From assembly GCA_021292165.1 (NCBI GenBank), contig CM037877.1, positions 126,422,402-126,486,401 of the forward strand: a stretch of DNA of 64,000 bases, written 5' to 3'. The stretch is from Shinisaurus crocodilurus. Taxonomy: Eukaryota; Chordata; Lepidosauria; Squamata; Shinisauridae. A program made the position numbers and the translations under genes. The stretch's first letter is position 1, and each line of letters begins with the position of its first letter. Below, piece by piece: positions 42,973 through 53,631 of the stretch. Under the pieces are notes generated by a model. That model searched no databases and was not told the origin of the DNA. It was given only the letters and a program-made list of their open reading frames with translations.

Positions 42973-45399
42973 ATGCGGGTCTATTTAATGGTGTGCTGCC
43001 TTATTTTCTACACCGCGAATGGACAAGTAGAGTACTCCATCCCCGAAGAAACGGAGCGTGGAGCGCCCGTCGGAAATCTAGCCCAGGATCTGGGCATTGA
43101 TGCAGCGACGCTTCCCTCCCGGAAATTCCGCATGATCACCAGCTCAAGTAAGCAATATTTTAACCTCAATGCAACCACCGGGGCTTTGTCTGTTAATGAG
43201 CCTGTCGACAGGGAGCAGATCTGTGCACTGAAACTCACCTGCTCTCTGAATTACGAACTTGTGTTAGAAAACCCCCTGGAGCTTTATAAGATGCAGTTTA
43301 AAATACTGGACGTGAATGATAATGCCCCCACCTTCCCGCTAGAGGAGTATCATTTAAACGTGGCAGAGTTCCTGGCTCCAGGGGCTCGGTTTACCCTCCC
43401 CAATGCCCAGGACCCTGACGAAGGCATCAACAGCGTCCAGAGCTATATGCTCAGTCCCCACAAACATTTCCGCTTGGAAATGCAAACGCGCGGGGATGGG
43501 AGCAGATACCCTGAGCTGGTGCTCGAAAAGCCTCTGGACCGGGAGCAGCAAGCCACACACAGACTTGCAATCACAGCCAAAGATGGAGGGACCCCCCAGC
43601 AGTCTGGAGATGCCCAGGTCGTGATCACCGTCCTTGACACAAATGACAATGCCCCCACCTTCGAGCACTCCGTCTACAGGGCCAGCATCTTGGAAAACTC
43701 GTCGAACGGCACACTGGTCACTCAAGTGCATGCCACGGACTTAGACGAAGGTCAGAACGGAGAGGTCCGCTACTCTTTCAGCAACAGCACGCCCACTGAG
43801 CTCCAGAAGATCTTCCACATCAACCCCCAGACGGGAGAGATCAAAGTCAGTAGGGCTTTAGACCTCCAGAAGCCCCTGCTGGAGATGTTCATTGAGGCAA
43901 GGGATAAAGGAGTCTTTGGGATGTCCAGCGTAGCCAAACTACTGGTGGAAATAACTGATGTGAACAACAATGCCCCAGAGATCACGGTCACCTCTCTTTC
44001 CAGCCCAATCCCAGAGGATTCCTCGCTGGGCACGGTGATTGCTCTCTTGAGTATTACTGACGAAGATCCGGGAGAGAATGGGAAAGTCATTTGCCAGCTC
44101 CCCACCAACATCCCGTTCCAACTCAAGTCCTCTTTTGACAGCTACTACAGTTTGGTCACCAGCGGCCTTCTAGATCGGGAACGGGTCAGCGGATATAACA
44201 TCACCGTCACTGCCTCTGATCTGGGCTCCCCTCCGATTGCCACTCAGAAGGCACTGTGGGTGCAAATTGCAGATGTGAACGACAATCCCCCCAAGTTCCT
44301 CAACCAGATGCGTGAAGTTTCCGTAATGGAGAACAACAGGCCTGGGGTGTCCCTTTTCCACGTGTCAGCCTCTGATCCAGACATGGGGGAGAATGGCCGG
44401 GTCTCCTATCTACTCAGGGACATTGACATCCAAGGCAGCTCCTTGTCCAGCTATTTGGCCATTGATGCAGACAGTGGAATTGTCTATGCAAAGGGCATTT
44501 TTGACTTTGAGCAACTCCAGAGTTTCCATTTCCAAGTTGAGGCCAAGGACAATGGCTCCCCAGCCCTGGCTGCAGCCTTTATCATCAGCATCACCGTCCT
44601 GGACCAGAATGACAATGCCCCAGTCATCTTGTACCCAGGGATGAGAAATGGCTCAGTGGCAGTGGAAATTGTGCCCCGCTTGGCAGATGCTGACTACCTG
44701 GTGACCAAGGTGGTGGCCCACGATCCGGACAGCGGGCAGAACGCCTGGCTTTCTTACCATCTCCTGCAGTCTTCCGACACCAGTCTGTTTCGGGTTTCCC
44801 CCAATGCTGGAGAGCTCAGGACTTGTCGCTCCATGAGGTCTAGCGACCCCATCAAGCACAAAGTGGTGGTCTTGGTGAAGGACAGTGGGGAGCCCCCCCT
44901 CTCCTCCTCTGTGACCCTGGGCATCCTGCTAGCTGACTCTCTCCCTCAAGCACTCCCAGACTTTGATGACAGCCTGGAAGCACGTGGGCAGCAGCTGTCC
45001 AGTATGAACTTCTATTTGATCATTGCTTTGGCCTGCCTTTCCTTTGTCTTCCTTGGTTTTCTAATCTTCCTTCTTGCCATTCGACTTTTCCACTGTAGGA
45101 CTAGCCCCACTCGCAGTTGCTGCTGTTGCCCCACGGATGAGTATGAGAAGTACCGCTACAATGTGCGCATGCTCCCAAGCTCTCATTTTACACCAGAGAT
45201 GGTAGAGATCGCAGGCATGGGGAAACTTACGCACACCTATCTGTATAGGGCGGCCCTGGGCGTTGGGCCAAGCAATAACAACTTGATGCCCAATGGAGAT
45301 GCCGGAAACCTTTCCAAGGGGGCGGGATTATTACAAGTGCCAGCATCCTGCATTCAAGTGCAGAAGGTGAAGAGTGACCACTTCAATGCCATTCTGGTG
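42973..45399 (+). CDS. PCDHAC1: Protocadherin alpha C1 variable exon
   Basis: An intact 809-codon exon. A signal peptide (residues about 1-17, ending YTANG) precedes QVEYSIPEETERGAPVGNLA. Six cadherin repeats have linkers DVNDNAP (about 114), DTNDNAP (221), DVNNNAP (327), DVNDNPP (433) and DQNDNAP (543). A transmembrane helix lies at about 679-703, then a Cys-rich SCCCCP and a C-type cytoplasmic stretch, KLTHTYLYRAALGVGPSNNN, ending near CIQVQKVKSDHFNAILV. EFLAPGARFTLPNAQDPDEG and the TYLYRA...NN block match the PCDHAC1 paralogue as I know it, not an alternate alpha, beta or gamma exon. C-type proteins act in neuronal recognition and wiring and are expressed more constitutively than alternate isoforms. 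The exon should splice to the PCDHA constant exons, which are outside the window. The ATG is the first in frame after a GC-rich leader. Confidence 0.93.
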
Positions 45400-45405
45400 G
45401 TAAGC
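45400..45405 (+). promoter_or_regulatory. Splice donor of PCDHAC1
   Basis: GTG|GTAAGC. The exon is 2427 nt (809 codons), so it ends in phase 0. Readthrough would stop at 45451-45453. Confidence 0.85.
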
Positions 45406-45639
45406 AGTTTTTTTTTAAAAAAAGTTGAAGGTGGTGGGTGGGGAGGGGTATAGCAGAGGTGTATACCTTTCTTCAAAGTGGAAGATTAAGGAAGTGATTC
45501 AAAAGAGAAAGGAATGAGGTGAACAGAACTGCCTCTCATAATTTTTCTTCCTCTCTCATTAGAGTATAATTCAGGGTCACCAATGGACAGTAGATTCAGG
45601 ACAGTCCCCCCTCCACCGCAAGTACTTGACCTAACACAT

Positions 45640-45943
45640 AATTAATTTGCAGAGTTTATAGCCACAATATGTGGTGATTGCCTCTGGCTTAGATGGCTTT
45701 ATTAAAAGAGGATTAGGCAAATTCATGGAGGTTAGGCCTACAAGAGGTGGCTAAATGGACACCATGATCAAAGGAAATCATGGGCACAGAAAATGGGGGG
45801 AGGAGGACTGTTGCATTTCATACCCTGCTTATGAGCTTCCCTCTATCATTTGGCTGGTGACGCATAGAAATTGGATGCTGGACTACATGGATCCTTGGTC
45901 TGAACCAGCAGGACTCTTCTTATGTTCTTAATAAGAACATAAC
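45640..45943 (+). mobile_element. L3/CR1-like LINE 3' end
   Basis: GGTGATTGCCTCTGGCTTAG, AAATTCATGGAGG, ATTGGATGCTGGACTACATG and GGTCTGAACCAGCAGGACTC, ending CTTCTTATGTTCTTAATAAG. The same family is antisense at 58628-58765. Confidence 0.75.
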
Positions 45944-45951
45944 CATTGAAC

Positions 45952-46234
45952 CAGGGCCGGCCCATGACATTTTGCTGCCTGAGGCGGAGCAGCAAATGGC
46001 ACCACCCACCAATTCATCGAAGCCAAGGTGCAGAGTAGTACCCAAAGCCAGCTGTTATATTGGCACCTGAGGCAGAAAATTACACAAGTACCTCTCTCCA
46101 CCCCTGGCGGTAAAAATATAACAACAACAACAACAACAAATTAAATAGCTAACAATTTGCTGCCCTTTCATGACACCCAAAATCTGCTGCTTGAGGTGGC
46201 TGCCTCACTCTTTTTAATGGTAGGGCTGGCCTTG
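45952..46234. mobile_element. hAT-type MITE (CAGGGCCGGC ends)
   Basis: It begins CAGGGCCGGCCCATGAC and ends GGTAGGGCTGGCCTTG; flanks CATTGAAC (45944-45951) and AATTAAAC (46235-46242) are an 8-bp duplication with two differences. It contains (AAC)n at 46119-46139. The termini are similar to those of 26709-27511. Confidence 0.7.
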
Positions 46235-46404
46235 AATTAAACTATGGGAATCATAAAGTCAGCTGTTAGTCAGCTGTGGGAAAATGGTACTTTGACCAGT
46301 TAAAATTTTGGTTCACACATTTGTTTTATCCTGGTTTTTCACCACCTTTGTTGAAAAACACAGAAAATGTGAATTCCTTGTCTTTATTTTTTATTTAAAA
46401 ATTA

Positions 46405-47724
46405 GCTTTTTTTACCCGACGTTGCATGGGTCATCATTTTCCTATAGGCACTATTTTTTTGAAATTCCTTAAGGTAGCTGACTGCTGTTTCGAATCCCTT
46501 GGAATCCCAGCTCCCCTGGGACTACCAGCTCCCCCAGGATTACACAATGAAATCCCAGCTCCCTTGGGACTACCAGCTCCCCCGGGACTACACAATGAAA
46601 TCCCTGCTCCGCCCTCCCCCCGGCCTACACAATGAAATCCCTGCTCCCTTTCCCCCGGGACTGCACAATGAAATCCCTGTGTCCCCCCCCCCGGACCACA
46701 CAATGAAATCCCTGCTCCCCCCCCTGGTACTACACAACGAAATCCCTGCTTCCCTCCCCCCACCGGGACTATGCAACAATGAATTCCATGTGTGTGTCCC
46801 CGGACCACACACTGAAATCCGTGCTTCCCCCCCCCCACGGGGACTACACACTGAAATCCGTGCTTCCCCCCCCCCACGGGGACTACACACTGAAATCCGT
46901 GCTTCCCCCCCCACGGGGACTACACAATGAAATCCGTGCTCCCCCCCCCCACGGGGACTACACATTGAAATCCGTGCTTCCCCCCCCCACGGGGACTACA
47001 CAATGAAATCCGTGCTTCCCCCCCCCCCCACGGGGACTACACAATGAAATCCGTGCTTCCCCCCCCCCGGTACTACACAATGAAATCCCTGCTTCCCCCC
47101 CCCGGTACTACACAATGAAATCCCTGCTTCCCCCCCCCCCCGGGACCACACAATGAAATCCCTGCTCCCCCCCCCCCGGGACCACACAACAATGAATTCC
47201 CTGCTGCCCCACCAGGACCACACAATGAAATCCCTGCTCTCCCCCCAGGACTACACAATGGCGTTGCACGGGTTGTCATTTTCCTATAGGCACTATTTGT
47301 TCGAAATCCCCACCACCACCACCATGTGGCTGTGGTTCATGTGAACATTCTGTTTGGACATAGGAGAGATTTGCATATCCGCTGCTGATTGGGCCCCTGT
47401 GGCAGTGCATACCAGCATTCTAAATGCCATTGGAGCGATTTGCATAACCGCCCCTGAATGGCCCCTGCGAGCATTCCAAGTGACGCCATTGGCTCTCATC
47501 TATTTTGGGGCGTACAGGCGCGGCAAGGGTTTTTCGGAGATTTTAACCCGCCAGTCTTTGTCCTTGGGTGATGGGGAGTACGGTATGTGTGCCAAGTTTG
47601 GGGCGGATCAGTACCGCATAGGAGCCAATGTGATGCACGCAAACCCCCGCACGGACACACGTACGTACGTACAAACAGACGGACGGACGGACAAACTTTC
47701 ACATTTATATAGTAGATTGCTGTA
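46405..47724 (+). mobile_element. RTE-like non-autonomous element carrying a minisatellite
   Basis: It starts near TTAGCTTTTTTTACCCGACG and ends ACGGACGGACAAACTTTCAC then ATTTATATAGTAGA, which resembles RTE 3' termini. A ~45-base block (GTTGCATGGGTCATCATTTT..GGCACTATTT) at 46422-46455 recurs at 47263-47299, bracketing the minisatellite. No RT frame. Confidence 0.5.
46505..47258. repeat. C-rich minisatellite, ~20 units of 35-43 bp
   Basis: Units are GGACTACACAATGAAATCC followed by G/CTGCTTC and a run of 5-11 C's. Length variation lies mostly in the C-run. The minus strand carries regularly spaced G-tracts. All long frames across it are repeat artefacts. Confidence 0.92.
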
Positions 47725-47956
47725 TATTGTGCCATTATTTCAATATGAATGGATTTAGTTGGTCATTTTGTAAAAGTCAGAATGCTTGTCATTCAGCACA
47801 GAAATGTTACCATGCAGCAAGTTGCAGGGGGAATTTTAGATATTTATTTTTTATTTAGTGGACTTTGCCTTGTGACATTGCCAATGTGTTTCAGAAACTG
47901 CAGCACAGCCTAGCATAAACTTACTTCCAATGATGGTAAACCACCACCATCTAGAG

Positions 47957-48035
47957 CAGTGTTCTCCAACCTGGCTGGGGCATGCTGGGAGTTGTAGGCC
48001 AAAAACATCTGGGGACTCAAGGTTGGAGAACACTG
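47957..48035. mobile_element. hAT MITE (CAGTGTTCTCCAACC family), copy 3
   Basis: Ends CAGTGTTCTCCAACCT and AGGTTGGAGAACACTG, flanks ATCTAGAG (47949-47956) and ATCTAGAA (48036-48043). One inner arm is deleted, leaving 79 bp. Confidence 0.85.
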
Positions 48036-48364
48036 ATCTAGAAAAAGGTTGGGCAGAAGATAGGTTGGATCCACTACCCAATTTCTGGTGTACTCCTGTT
48101 GGTTGCTAGAATTCTTGCAAAGAATGCTGGACTAGCTGGAGCTCAGTCTGATCCAGCAAGGCACGTAATCTCTTAACATATATTAATTTATGCCTTAACT
48201 GTGAAAACCCGTGAAATCTCACAGTTGCTGTGGAAATTTAATATACATTGGTGGACCACAGGAATTCCAGTAAGAAAGTAGTAACTAGTAAGTAGTTCAT
48301 ACAAGACTGAAGTCGATCAACCCCTTCTCTATGTCCTGTAATTTACAGGTTGCAGAAGGTTCCA

Positions 48365-48560
48365 GGTTCTTTTATTTATTTATTTATTTATTTCATTTCA
48401 TTTCTATACTGCCCAATAGCCAAAGATCTCTGGGCAGTTTACAACAGTGCCTAAACAAGGCCATAATACAATAAAAATGATAGAAATTATTTAACAATGC
48501 AGAATTTAAAGCAGTGTAAAAAATGTAAAAAGAATTCAGCAACAAAAAACAATATTTAAT
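48365..48560 (-). repeat. LINE/SINE 3' tail, antisense
   Basis: (TTTA)n then TTTCTATACTGCCCAATAGC and ATCTCTGGGCAGTTTACAAC, as at 7198. Confidence 0.65.
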
Positions 48561-48652
48561 ACAGAATGGACGTGTTAAAAACACCCCTGCACATCTCCAG
48601 GTACTGCTGGGAAAGGCCCCTGCCTGCAATGCTGCCTCCTGTCAGTGTAGAC

Positions 48653-48994
48653 CAGGGATGGTGAACCACTTCCAGCCTGGGGGCCAAATTCAGTTTTGGA
48701 GAAGCTCTCGGGGGCTGCATTCCAGTGGGTGGCCAAAGGGGGCAGAGTCAAAATGCCAACCCCCACCCCAGCACATTTTAGCTTAAAGCTCTTTCTGGCG
48801 GCAATTAAGCTTCAGGGAAGGCATTTCAACCTTTTAGAATGGGGGGGGGGATCTGCACAAAAGCTGGAAAGCCACCAAACAATTGATGGTTGGGGGAAAT
48901 GGGGTGGGGTCTGAGGAAGGGGGCATGGCCACCTGGCTGGGGAACCCTGGAGGGCTGGATTTGGTCCCCCGAGGCTTGAGGTTCAACACCCCTG
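48653..48994. mobile_element. hAT-type MITE, 342 bp
   Basis: Ends CAGGGATGGTGAACCAC and GAGGTTCAACACCCCTG are inverted repeats; flanks GTGTAGAC (48645-48652) and GTGTAGGT (48995-49002) form an 8-bp duplication with two changes. Confidence 0.72.
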
Positions 48995-49002
48995 GTGTAG
49001 GT

Positions 49003-49825
49003 AATACTAAGCTAGATGGACCAGCTTCTTAAGTAATTTTGTCATTGATATTTTAAAGGGACTTCCCTTGCAGAAAAGTTGGTGGATGCCTGTCAAGAAT
49101 GTCAACAGGGATGAGTGTGCTGGAGTGACTGAATGGAAGTTTCCATGCTTCTGCTGAATCTAGAAATTTGACATATGATATATAGTTATTTACAGTTTAT
49201 TTATATGAAATGAAAAACAATGAGAGAAAAAATAGGTCTGAGGAGTTGTTTCCTCAGCCTTACTATGGAAGTGTCTGGAAAAGATTCACTTGAGGAATTT
49301 AACACCTCAAATCTCCTTTGGAAGCAAAGTTTTTGAGTGGACAAAATTACACATTACTCATGCTTTTTAAAAAAAACATGGAGCTCTGTGCCAGTTTTCT
49401 GCTGCTATCCTCCCCCCCCCCCGTACTGTTTATTGCAGACAGTACCTTCAGACCAAATAATAGCCCTGGAGAGGGTGATTGGCAGCAGGAAACTGATATG
49501 GGCCCCCCAATTGAGATCAGGAGCGCATTCTGTCCCAATTGAGATCAGGAGCGCATTCTAGAACAGGGTCCTGCAGCTATATATATTTTTTCAAAATAAA
49601 AGTAGCCAGTTTAAGCACCCTTTTAAAAAAGTGTGAATAAGGTAACATTTTTAGCGGTTAAACCCCCCCCCCCCCAACAACATTTCTCTTGTGCCATCTT
49701 CCCCAGCATGACAGCTTACAGTGGAAAAATATAGGCTGCAGGGCTCAGAAAAGCGTTTGAGCCCCTCCATGACTACAGGAAAGTTTTAAAAATGGCCCGG
49801 GAGGCATGGTCCTAAAATCTCATGT
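49003..49825. other. Intronic DNA with a 27-bp tandem duplication
   Basis: CCCAATTGAGATCAGGAGCG CATTCT occurs twice in tandem at 49506-49559. C-runs lie at 49412-49421 and 49663-49675. Nothing else recognised. Confidence 0.6.
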
Positions 49826-50118
49826 CATAGAATCATAGAATCATAGAAAAGTAGAGTTGGAAGGGGCCTACAAGGCCATCGAGTCCAACCCCCTGCTCAA
49901 TGCAGGAATCCAGGTCAAAGCATCTCTGACAGATGTCTGTCCAGCTGCACCTTGAATGCCTCCAGACTGGGAGAGCCCACCACCTCCCTAGGTAGTTGAT
50001 TCCATTGTCTTATTGCTCTGACAGTCAGGAAATTTTTCCTGATGTTTAGGTGGAATCTAGGTTCCTGTAACTTGAGCCCATTATTCCGTGTCCTGCAAAC
50101 TGGGATGAACGAGAAGAT
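49826..50118 (-). mobile_element. CR1 3' fragment, - strand
   Basis: Tail ATAGAATCATAGAATCATAG at left; the minus frame reads [39 protein letters not shown] and REVV. Confidence 0.92.
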
Positions 50119-51986
50119 AGTGTACTGTACTTGCATTTACCCTATCTAAGGTGCATTGATGTCCATGGATTGAAGTGACTTGTGGATCATGTATATACTC
50201 TGTTCCCAAACACATTTACTTTGAAGAATGTTCTATTGGTGCAATCTACTTCCAAACAAGGTTGCTTAGAAGTACAGCCTGCATTATGAAATGTCTTAAA
50301 TTAGTGTTAAGCTGAATTGAGTTGTGATGGTCAACTCTTGAATTAGTAGTATAACAGCACCAATTCATTGTTGAAAAATATAGCATAGAAGCATTTGAAT
50401 GAAAGATGTGGCTTTAATCCTTTCCCCTCTCTGCACTCCTGGTCCACAACTGCAATTTGCATTGCCAGAAAAGATCAGCTGAAACAAAAGAATCCCGTTT
50501 TGGCAATGCAAATTGCAGGCATGCTCCCCTCTCCCCTCCCAATTTAGACCTCAGTTGGGGCAAAAGTTACAGTCCCCTTAACTCCAATGCTGTGGGCCTG
50601 ATTCAGATTGGATCTCCCATGCTTACTTTTGAGTAAGGAAAAACAAAGACATAACTGCTAGATTAAATATGCAGTGATGTATTGCTAGATTAATTATTGA
50701 TTTACTCTCAGATACAAGCATTCATTAATCAATGACTATTATGAGAAATAAATAAAAGCAGCAGTCGTAGTGATGGTGGTGTTTACAGAAGTATAAAACA
50801 GAGAGAAAGTTAATCCAATGTTTCTCTGTGTCTCTGCAGTGTACAAATAAAACTTAAGCTATTTGCTCTGAGATTTACACATACATTTTATGGCTGCAGT
50901 CCTAAACATACTTACTTGGAAAAATCCCATTCAAACAATAGGACTTATTCCTGAGTAAATATTAGGATTGGGCTAGTGGGAGTAATTAGTAGGATTGGGC
51001 CGCAAATATTTGTTCACCTTTCTACATCATTAGATTCTACACTTCCTCACTGCTGAATGAAGGACAAGCCAGAGTTGATTTAACCTAGATAGTAAATGAA
51101 AGAAAATAAAATAATATTTGCAATTAGTTAATATTGCATTTCTTTCTATTCTGTTGTAGGTATTCTAAAGATGTTAACAATATCATTTGGGTGGGCTGTG
51201 GGACTTTGATGCTGCATGCACAAATGGAATGTGTGATCCTGCAGTGTTTTGTCTCTGAAATCCAGGCCATGCCTCTAAAAATAGAACTGTAGACTTTCAG
51301 TAGAGGAAGTGAGATGGAGTTGAACTACATGTCATGCCATCTTGCTTCAATTTGTGCCCTATGGGGTGCATAACAACAAAATAGAAAGCATGTCACACAA
51401 TCAAGCATTCTAGGCTTAAAAACAAGCATTTTCTAATATGAGGAAAGCTGATTTTGGTGACCTGGGTTAATTATGCAAATCAGTCAAATTTGCATAGATT
51501 TACTTAGGTATTTTGCATAAGAGTCTGCTTCTGGTAGGCAAGAAGAGGAAAATATGCAGAGCACTAAAGACCTCAGTCACCCTATTGACTGCTGATAGTA
51601 CTGTTCCTCTCTCTAGGTTCAAAGATTTCATGAGCCATAATCCACAAATTTTCAGAACTATCTTCCCAGCCACATGGACTAGAAACCTCCTTTACAAAAT
51701 GAAAGCTGAAATTCTGAGGATGCTCAATTCTGTGCCTGATGCAGAATTCCATGTTTGCAGGAAATGATCAGGAAGTGCTGAATCCAGAGCACAGCACAAC
51801 ATTCTCAGTACAGTGCCACAAACTCAGCTTCTAAAGTGCCTTTATCCAGATGAATTAAATAACACTGAAAGGGAGGGTCCATAGCTTGGTGATGGATCAC
51901 ACAAACTCCCAGATTCAGTCCGTAGCATCTCTAGTCAAGAGTAGTTGCCTGCAGTGAGAATAAACTGGATGCACAAGTGGTTTAAT
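50119..51986. other. Intronic DNA with one partial MITE
   Basis: A partial GCAATCCTA-family unit at 50890-50970 (TGCAGTCCTAAACATACTTA...AGGATTGGGC). The remainder shows no gene or repeat that I recognise. Confidence 0.5.
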
Positions 51987-52170
51987 CATAGAATCATAGA
52001 ATCATAGAAAAGTAGAGTTGGAAGGGGCCTACAAGGCCATCGAGTCCAACCCCCTGCTCAATGCAGGAATCCAGGTCAAAGCATCCCTGACAGATGGCTG
52101 TCCAGCTGCACCTTGAATGTCTCCAGAGTGGGAGAGCCCACCACCTCCCTAGGTAGTTGATTCCATTGTC

Positions 52171-53631
52171 TTATTGCTCTGTCAGGAAATTTTTCCTGAT
52201 GTTTAGGTGGAATCTAGGTTCCTGTAACTTGAGCCCGTTATTCCGTGTCCTGCAAACTGGGATGATCGAGAAGAGATCCTGACCCTCCTCTGTGTGACAT
52301 CCCTTCAAATACTGGAAGAGTACGATCATATCTCCCCTCAGTCTCCTCTTCTGAAGGCTAAACATGCCCAGTTCTTTCAGTCTCTCCTCATAGGGCCTTG
52401 TTTCCAGTCCCTTTATCATCCTTGTTGCCCTCCTCTGAACCCTCTCCAGTTTGTCTATGTCCTTCTTAAAGTGAGGTGCCCAGAACTGGACGCAGTACTC
52501 AAGATGAGGCCTAACCAGTGCCGAGTAAAGGGGAATTATCACTTCCCGCGATTTGGAAGCTATACTTCTATTAATACAGCCCAAAATTGCATTTGCCTTC
52601 TTTGCAGCCACATCGCATTGCTGGCTCATATTCAGTTTGTGATCTACCACAATTCCAAGATCCTTCTCACTTGTAATATTGTTGAGCCAAGTGTCCCCCA
52701 TTCTGTAACTCTGCATTTGGTTTCCTCTCCCTAGGTGCAGCACTTGGCATTTATCCCTATTAAATTTCATTCTGTTGTTTTCGGCCAAGCGCTCCAGCCT
52801 ATCGAGGTCACTTTGAATTTTGTTTCTGTCTTCCAGAGTATTAGCTGTTCCACCCAACTTTGTGTCATCTGCAAATTTGATAAGCATTCCCTGTACCTCC
52901 TGATCCAAGTCATTAATAAAAATGTTGAAGAGCACCGGGCCCAGGACTGAGCCCTGTGGTACCCCGCTCGTTACCTCTCCCCAGTTTGAGAAGGAACCAT
53001 TGATAAGCACTCTTTGAGTCCGATTCTGTAGCCAATTGTGGATCCACCTGATAGTTGTTCCATCTAGCCCACTCTTAGCTAGCTTACTAATCAGGATATC
53101 ATGAGGCACTTTGTCGAAAGCTTTGCTGAAGTCCAGATATATAATGTCCACAGCATTCCCACAGTCCACAAGGGAGGTTACCCGATCAAAAAATGAGATC
53201 AGATTAGTCTGACAGGATTTGTTCTTGACAAATCCATGCTGGCTTCTAGTAATCACTGCATTGTTTTCAAGGTGCTTGCAGACTGACTTCTTTATAATCT
53301 GCTCAAAAATCTTCCTGGGGATTGTTGTCAGACTGACTGGCCTATAGTTCCCAGGTTCCTCCTTCTTGCCCTTTTTGAAGATGGGAACAACATTTGCCCT
53401 CCTCCAGTCGTCTGGCACTTCACCTGTCCTCCATGATTTCTCAAAGATAATAGACAGTGGTTCTGAAAGTTCTTCTGCCAGTTCCTTTTTTACTCTAGGA
53501 TGCAGCTCATCAGGCCCTGGAGATTTAAACTCGTTCAGAGTAATCAGGTGCTCCTTGACCATTTGCCTATCAATCTCAAGCTGCAATTCTGCCCCTTCAG
53601 TCTGTACTTCAGGTTTGCCAGGGGGGGTCAT
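52171..53631 (-). CDS. CR1 ORF2, reverse transcriptase part
   Basis: The 486-codon frame contains FKSPGPDELHPRVKKELAEE, VVPIFKKGKKEEPGNYRPVS, SQHGFVKNKSCQTNLISFFD, IIYLDFSKAFDKVPHDIL, SGVPQGSVLGPVLFNIFIND and IKFADDTKLGG (active site), then the CR1 C-terminal LHLGRGNQM and [12 protein letters not shown] blocks. RT copies element RNA at the nicked target. The last ~40 residues are lost because GACA is missing near 52178 compared with the sister copies. Confidence 0.92.
   Translation of the reverse strand: MTPPGKPEVQTEGAELQLEIDRQMVKEHLITLNEFKSPGPDELHPRVKKELAEELSEPLSIIFEKSWRTGEVPDDWRRANVVPIFKKGKKEEPGNYRPVSLTTIPRKIFEQIIKKSVCKHLENNAVITRSQHGFVKNKSCQTNLISFFDRVTSLVDCGNAVDIIYLDFSKAFDKVPHDILISKLAKSGLDGTTIRWIHNWLQNRTQRVLINGSFSNWGEVTSGVPQGSVLGPVLFNIFINDLDQEVQGMLIKFADDTKLGGTANTLEDRNKIQSDLDRLERLAENNRMKFNRDKCQVLHLGRGNQMQSYRMGDTWLNNITSEKDLGIVVDHKLNMSQQCDVAAKKANAILGCINRSIASKSREVIIPLYSALVRPHLEYCVQFWAPHFKKDIDKLERVQRRATRMIKGLETRPYEERLKELGMFSLQKRRLRGDMIVLFQYLKGCHTEEGQDLFSIIPVCRTRNNGLKLQEPRFHLNIRKNFLTEQ

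Noticed and set aside
46505..47258. Possible CRISPR-like array
   Set aside because: Units are tandem, not repeat-spacer; variation is C-run length and the host is a vertebrate.
46426..47279. Several 65-147-codon frames
   Set aside because: They are read across the minisatellite; the repeated HNEIPAP or GISLC motifs are repeat artefacts.
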